Of a stretch of 64,000 bases of DNA, positions 60,894-64,000 are shown one piece after another. Position 1 is the stretch's first letter; each line of letters starts with the position of its first letter. The DNA is taken from assembly GCA_024236155.1 (NCBI GenBank), contig JACKLA010000001.1:310001-374000 (forward strand), in the 5' to 3' direction. This DNA is from Sphingomonadaceae bacterium (lineage in GTDB: Bacteria; Pseudomonadota; Alphaproteobacteria; Sphingomonadales; Sphingomonadaceae). The notes beneath the pieces were generated by a model. It made no database searches. It saw nothing but the letters and a program-made list of their open reading frames with translations, and had not been told where the DNA came from. Both the position numbers and the translations under genes were made by a program.

Positions 60894-60990
60894 TGATCGC
60901 CTTGGCGTGAACCATTGCGAGGCGTGCGGGCGCTTAGCAAAGGGTTTCGCGGCTTGCCAGCGCAAAGTCGCCCGGCCTAGGGCAAGAGCG

Positions 60991-61947
60991 ATGGCCAGCG
61001 CATCCGCCCGTGACGAGCTCTTCCGGTCCAGCGTCGTGGTGACCGGGACGCATTATTCGATGACCACGCTGGCAGGTCGCATCCTTGCTGCCGCACCTGG
61101 GTTCCACATGGTGCATGAGCCAACCAATGCGCGGCCCACGCTGAGTTACGATTCGATCAGGCCCGGCGGCTGGTATCGCGACTATGCCGGGGCGGATTAT
61201 GCCGAGCTGCGCGCTTTCCTCATCCGTGCGATGCGGGCCGATGGTCTTGCGGGCGAGATCGTGCGAAGGGCGTTCGCGGTGCGCAGTCCGCAGAACCTTG
61301 CGCAGGTTGCACGCTATGTCCAACGCAAGCTGCCGATGCGGCTGGCGCGCAAACGCGCCATCTTCAAGGATCCGTTCCTCGCCTTTTCCGCACGTAGCCT
61401 GCAGCGCGAGGACGGGCTGAAGATCGTGCTGACCGTGCGCCACCCCGCCGCTTTCGCCGAGAGCTTCATCCGGGCAGGCAACGGGTTCGATTTCGCCGAC
61501 CTGTTGCAGGACAGCGTCCTCGACACAGTTCCTGCCCTGGCGGGCGATATCCGGCTTTACGCAGAGCACCCCCACTCGCTGGCGGAACAGGCAGGGCTGT
61601 TGTGGTCCGCAGTCTACGGCTTTGCCGACGCCGGACTGCGCACCGACCCGCGCAGCTTCACTTTGACGCAGGAGGCACTGGTGGAGGACACCGATCCGAC
61701 AATTGCGCGCCTGCTCGACTTCGCCGGGACCACGCGCGACGCAGCGGTGGACCGTGTGCTCGCACAGGCCTTCGGCGGCAGCGGGCGCGATTTTGCCGGG
61801 CGCGGCGATTATACGCGGCGCGATCCTGCGCAAATCCTCGGCAAGTGGCGCGAACGGCTGTCGCCCGAGGATATCGCCGCGCTACGCAAACGCACCGCCA
61901 CCCTCGCCGAAGCCTATGGCTATGATGCGCAAAGCTGGGCGCATTAG
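60991..61947 (+). CDS. Sulfotransferase-family protein
   Basis: 318 residues from ATG 60991 (the frame is open to GTG 60907). The PAPS-binding loop region is VVVTGTHYSMTTLAGRIL near the start, and AIFKDPFLAFSA is the second conserved part, followed by VLTVRHPAAFAESF. The Ser/Lys of the usual 5'-phosphosulfate loop is changed, so activity on a sugar or lipid is only inferred. It appears to be the first chromosomal gene right of the islands. Confidence 0.72.
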   Translation: MASASARDELFRSSVVVTGTHYSMTTLAGRILAAAPGFHMVHEPTNARPTLSYDSIRPGGWYRDYAGADYAELRAFLIRAMRADGLAGEIVRRAFAVRSPQNLAQVARYVQRKLPMRLARKRAIFKDPFLAFSARSLQREDGLKIVLTVRHPAAFAESFIRAGNGFDFADLLQDSVLDTVPALAGDIRLYAEHPHSLAEQAGLLWSAVYGFADAGLRTDPRSFTLTQEALVEDTDPTIARLLDFAGTTRDAAVDRVLAQAFGGSGRDFAGRGDYTRRDPAQILGKWRERLSPEDIAALRKRTATLAEAYGYDAQSWAH

Positions 61948-61971
61948 CGATTTGGCAATCCGCACCGCGCT

Positions 61972-62385
61972 ATGCGGCAGGATATGGGACCCGAAGGCAC
62001 AAAATTTGCGAAACCGCCCGAGGCCAGTGCTGCTCGCGCTGCCTCCAGCCAGCTCGCCCGGCAATGGGCGGCGGTGCAGGATGCAGCAAGTGCCGTCGCC
62101 ATGCTCGCTGGCCTGGCTGCCGAAAAGCCGGGGCCGCGCGAACGCAATTTCGTTGCGCAGGTGCAGACGCTGGGCGGGGCACGGCTCAAGCTGGCCGAGA
62201 ACCATGTGGCGGATATGGCAGCTTTCATGCAGCCCGGGCTGGCCGCCTTGCTTGCCGTCAACGCGCGCGGACAAGATGCAACGGCACCTGCGCTTTCCCT
62301 GTGGCGTGAATATTATTTCGCGCGCGAGGCGCTGATGGCGCTGGTGCCCGACAGTGGCACGCACGGCCCGCGCCGCAGCGCGTAA
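61972..62385 (+). CDS. Hypothetical helical protein
   Basis: 137 residues, Ala-rich and helical throughout, with no motif recognised. It starts 24 bp after the sulfotransferase gene. Two ATG codons near the start (61972, 61984) are possible. Codon use fits the chromosomal neighbours, and the frame was kept for that reason. Confidence 0.5.
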   Translation: MRQDMGPEGTKFAKPPEASAARAASSQLARQWAAVQDAASAVAMLAGLAAEKPGPRERNFVAQVQTLGGARLKLAENHVADMAAFMQPGLAALLAVNARGQDATAPALSLWREYYFAREALMALVPDSGTHGPRRSA

Positions 62386-62455
62386 ATCTGCGGCAGAGCC
62401 CGGTCGGCATAATCTGGCACCTTGACCGGGTTCTTGCTATGTTCCAAACGAGGGT

Positions 62456-62947
62456 ATGGCTTCGATACCTTCCATCGATGTGATTCCCGCCGCTTCGCCC
62501 GATGCGCTGGCAGTGGCGCGCGGCATCACCCGGCTGTTCGCGCGAAACGATATCTGGGTGCTGCCCGAAATGCCGCTGAAGGGCGGAAGGCGGGCCGATC
62601 TGATGGGGGTGGATGCAAAAGGGCAGGTGGTGATCGTCGAGATCAAGGTCAGCCGGGCTGACCTGCTGGGCGATGGCAAGTGGCCCGACTATCTCGAACA
62701 TTGCGACCGCTTCTATTGGGGCCTGCCGCCGGAACTCGATCGCGGCCCGCTCGAAGGTGCGGATTTCATGCCCGATTGCTGCGGGGTGATTGTTGCCGAT
62801 GGCTATGATGCGGAGATTGTGCGCCCCGCACCCAGCCGCCCGCTTGCCGCTGCCCGGCGCAAGGTCGAGGTTGAACGGCTCGCCCGCGCTGCGCTGCGCC
62901 GGATGGTTGCCGCAAGCGATCCCGATTTCGGCCTGCGCCGGCCTTAG
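62456..62947 (+). CDS. mmcB: MmcB family DNA repair protein
   Basis: 163 residues. RADLMGVDAKGQVVIVEIKV, then SRADLLGDGKWPDYLEHCDR, matches alphaproteobacterial MmcB, a PD-(D/E)XK-fold protein that supports survival of DNA-damaging agents such as mitomycin C. The Asp and Glu-x-Lys of the nuclease-like core are intact. It is a chromosomal gene conserved across the class. Confidence 0.92.
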   Translation: MASIPSIDVIPAASPDALAVARGITRLFARNDIWVLPEMPLKGGRRADLMGVDAKGQVVIVEIKVSRADLLGDGKWPDYLEHCDRFYWGLPPELDRGPLEGADFMPDCCGVIVADGYDAEIVRPAPSRPLAAARRKVEVERLARAALRRMVAASDPDFGLRRP

Positions 62948-62999
62948 TCTGCTTAGCCTGTCTGTCGCAGCGCCGCCGATTGGTGCATAAGCAGCTGCA

Positions 63000-63728
63000 A
63001 TGCTGACTGCAGCCCTCCTCTCTGCCCTTGCGATGACGGTGATTGTCGGGGTGCGCTATCTCCTGACGAGTGGGCTGTTTGCATGGATCACCGCACGGGT
63101 GCGTCCGGGATTTTACGCCAGGCTCGGCTCGCAGATGCGCCGGGAAATCGGCTGGTCGCTCGCCTCGGCGGCGATCTATGGCGTGCCTGCCGGCGTGGTG
63201 GCATGGGGATGGCAGGAGCGTGGCTGGACACAGATCTACACCGATTGGGGCGACTATCCGCTGTGGTATGCCCCGGTCTCGCTTCTCGCCTATCTCGCAC
63301 TGCATGATACGTGGTTTTACTGGACCCATCGCTGGATGCACCGTCCCGCCCCCTTCCGCATCGCCCATGCGGTGCACCATGCCAGCCGCCCGCCGACAGC
63401 CTGGGCGGCGATGAGCTTCCACCCGATAGAGGCGATTACCGGCGCGGTGGTGATCCCTGCACTGGTGTCCCTCATCCCGATCCATGTCGCCCTGCTGGGG
63501 CTGGTGCTGGCCATTATGACGGTGATGGGGGTGACCAATCACATGGGATGGGAGATTTTCCCCCGTGCGGTGGTTCATTCACGGTTGGGTAACTGGCTGA
63601 TAACCGCTAGCCATCACCAGCGCCATCACGAGAGTTACCAATGCAATTACGGCCTCTATTTTCGTTTCTGGGATCGCCTGTGCAGCACCGACCGGGGGCT
63701 GTCGGACGCCTATCTGCCCGGGCGCTAG
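63000..63728 (+). CDS. Sterol desaturase/fatty acid hydroxylase family protein
   Basis: 242 residues with about four membrane segments. The diiron His clusters are LHDTWFYWTHRWMH (about 100-113), HAVHHAS and, near the end, SHHQRHHESYQCNYG. Such enzymes hydroxylate or desaturate lipids or carotenoids at the membrane. The substrate cannot be told from sequence; carotenoid or hopanoid-type lipids are plausible in this group. Confidence 0.88.
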   Translation: MLTAALLSALAMTVIVGVRYLLTSGLFAWITARVRPGFYARLGSQMRREIGWSLASAAIYGVPAGVVAWGWQERGWTQIYTDWGDYPLWYAPVSLLAYLALHDTWFYWTHRWMHRPAPFRIAHAVHHASRPPTAWAAMSFHPIEAITGAVVIPALVSLIPIHVALLGLVLAIMTVMGVTNHMGWEIFPRAVVHSRLGNWLITASHHQRHHESYQCNYGLYFRFWDRLCSTDRGLSDAYLPGR

Positions 63729-64000
63729 GCCTGTCGGCGTTCGTGGCCGGGGGCCTGATGGTGCAAGGATGGTCAGCGGCAGACACCGCCACGATCAAGG
63801 TCAGCGTTACCGACCTGCGCAACACCAAGGGTGTCGTGCGCGCCTGCCTGACGCCCGACGCGGACGATTTCCCCAAATGCAAGAAGGCCAGCGCCAACAG
63901 CGTTGTCGTCACCGCCGGAAAGACGGTCAGCGTCACTTTCAGCGGGGTGAAGCCCGGTCGCTATGCGATCGCGCTGCTGCATGACGAGAACAACAACAAC
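63641..64000 (+). CDS. DUF2141 family exported protein (3' end outside window)
   Basis: The frame opens at ATG 63641, overlapping the desaturase gene by 88 bp, and is still open at 64000. A signal-like segment (LGLSAFVAGGLMVQGWSAAD) precedes the DUF2141 beta-sandwich: IKVSVTDLRNTKGVVRACL, VTFSGVKPGRYAIALLHDEN. A later start, such as ATG near 63758, would lose most of the signal peptide. Function is unknown; family members are periplasmic. Confidence 0.8.
   Translation, partial: MQLRPLFSFLGSPVQHRPGAVGRLSARALGLSAFVAGGLMVQGWSAADTATIKVSVTDLRNTKGVVRACLTPDADDFPKCKKASANSVVVTAGKTVSVTFSGVKPGRYAIALLHDENNNN

Overview
The window looks like a sphingomonad-type alphaproteobacterial chromosome (Erythrobacter/Sphingomonas-like). 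The evidence is the high GC, the protein families present (MmcB, DUF2141, Ti-type and MobF-type TraA, AlpA excisionases) and a GTTC-N7-GTTC SOS-type box. Ordinary chromosomal genes occur at both ends: a geranylgeranyl-reductase-type flavoprotein at 1-947, and sulfotransferase, MmcB, sterol-desaturase-type and DUF2141 genes at 61-64 kb. Most of the remainder is accessory DNA.

1-8.6 kb is an RNA-repair locus. The CARF-AAA+ sigma54 activator RtcR (7013-8599, +) diverges from an operon that starts at a near-consensus sigma54 promoter (6856-6870, -). The operon order is rsr (Ro60/TROVE-vWA protein), an array of five Y RNAs (5150 down to 4433), rtcB (RNA ligase), rtcA (RNA 3'-phosphate cyclase) and prfH (release factor H). 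The five Y RNAs share a Ro60-type stem (GNCGAANG strand) and an invariant GGACTACAT. Their inserts range from simple hairpins to tRNA-like modules. The third holds every base of a canonical tRNA-Thr(UGU), with CCA and a perfect anticodon arm, in circularly permuted order (3' half, ATTAC, 5' half). It lies one Y RNA (Y4) plus Y5 upstream of the ligase gene that could in principle reseal it. This is the most unusual object in the window. prfH has lost its 5' end to a fragment of a tyrosine integrase.

8.7-16.5 kb (-) encodes a VirB-type type IV secretion channel in the order virB3-B4-B6-B8-B9-B10-B11-B2. No VirD4, relaxase, VirB1, VirB5 or VirB7 was recognised. 16.5-19.5 kb holds a Rap1a-like protein, a MazG-like protein paired with a membrane-anchored dCTP-deaminase-fold protein lacking the usual catalytic residues, and a DUF1643 protein.

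19.6-60.9 kb is two mobile islands in tandem, stacked at the 3' end of an intact tRNA-Arg(CCG) gene (60817-60893, -). A 45-bp copy of the tRNA 3' end lies at 19609-19653, and a 15-bp copy lies between the islands at 44359-44373. Each island begins with its own tyrosine integrase. Island 1 (19.6-44.4 kb) is a defence island: HTH/GIY-YIG protein, AbiE toxin-antitoxin, DUF5655 nuclease-like protein, and a seven-gene type I restriction-modification locus with an unfamiliar coiled-coil gene. It also has ArdC antirestriction and an R388-like mobilisation module (RHH protein, TraD, MobF relaxase) with an F-like nic sequence. Island 2 (44.4-60.8 kb) is a nitric-oxide detoxification island: quinol NO reductase operon, group III truncated haemoglobin, two NsrR-like Rrf2 regulators, nitronate monooxygenase. 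It carries a Ti-plasmid-like traD-traC/oriT/traA module with an RSF1010-like nic site. Neither island encodes a mating channel, so both look mobilisable rather than self-transmissible. The neighbouring VirB locus is a possible, unproven, channel donor.
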